5,311 bases of DNA, from assembly GCA_019417795.1 (NCBI GenBank), contig DXUR01000237.1, positions 1-5,311 of the forward strand, given 5' to 3'. The stretch is from Clostridiales bacterium (GTDB lineage Bacteria > Bacillota_A > Clostridia > Oscillospirales > Oscillospiraceae). How positions within the stretch are numbered: the first letter of the stretch is position 1; the number at the start of each line of letters is the position of its first letter. Positions 5,220 to 5,311 of this stretch are shown in pieces. The notes under the pieces are model-generated. The model was given only the letters and a program-made list of their open reading frames with translations, made no database searches and was not told the DNA's origin. The position numbers and the translations under genes were made by a program.

Positions 5220-5311
5220 TCAGGCCTTGTAATAAGTTTGCCTGGGGCTGCCCGGGCGATCCGGGATCGTCATCTTCAGTTTGCTTGTTTCCACCAGCGG
5301 CAGTACATACT
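5220..5311 (-). CDS. C-terminal end of a possible AlbA/RecG-like ATP-binding protein
   Basis: Only the last 29 residues are in the window: YVLPLVETSKLKMTIPDRPG, then SPRQTYYKA and TGA at 5220-5222. The pattern P-L-(V/I)-x-x-x-x-L-x-x-T-(I/L)-P-D-x-P-x-S-x-x-Q-x-Y is typical of the C-terminal winged-helix end of ATP-binding proteins carrying an AlbA_2 (Schlafen-like) DNA-binding domain and a RecG-like C-terminal region. That call is from memory of the family on a short tail. A terminator-like hairpin follows directly. The gene has no evident tie to the sugar locus. Confidence 0.5.
   Translation of the reverse strand, partial: YVLPLVETSKLKMTIPDRPGSPRQTYYKA

Noticed and set aside
1..5311. CRISPR array, tRNA, rRNA, insertion sequence or phage attachment site
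   Set aside because: No regularly spaced repeats, no cloverleaf-forming sequence, no transposase motifs with terminal repeats, and no integrase were seen on either strand.

Overview
The window suggests a Gram-positive gut Firmicute of class Clostridia, perhaps Oscillospiraceae/Ruminococcaceae. This is inferred from AAGGAGG-type ribosome binding sites, a lipoprotein with a Ser/Thr-rich linker, an RpiR-family regulator beside a PTS permease, and GC-rich third codon positions. The species cannot be told from the sequence.

All recognisable genes lie on the minus strand, so transcription runs from high to low coordinates. From right to left there is the 3' end of an unrelated gene (5220-5311, possibly an AlbA/RecG-like ATP-binding protein) with a long hairpin after it. 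Next comes a roughly 400-bp stretch holding a possible broken small plus-strand ORF and a 12-bp tandem repeat. An RpiR/MurR-type sugar-phosphate-sensing regulator follows (3943-4755), with a sigma-A-like promoter and a strong terminator. Then come two paralogous exported alpha/beta-hydrolases, one a lipoprotein (2144-3661) and one with a type I signal peptide (471-2015), followed by a terminator. At the left edge is the first part of a PTS EIIC permease (1-153).

The genes read as a small sugar-ester scavenging unit. Two extracytoplasmic esterases, one anchored and one released, would remove acyl groups from a carbohydrate; the PTS permease would import and phosphorylate the product; RpiR would sense the sugar phosphate. 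The true substrate is not visible.

The most notable signal is non-coding. The regions upstream of the lipoprotein gene (3759-3883) and of the PTS gene (226-350) align without a gap over 125 bp, with 82 identities counted by hand. Both have an extended -10 promoter, an 11-bp element over the start of transcription with an inverted copy exactly 115 bp upstream, and a TTTCA-N5-TGAAA dyad between them. This points to two co-regulated transcription units sharing one switch, possibly worked by DNA looping.
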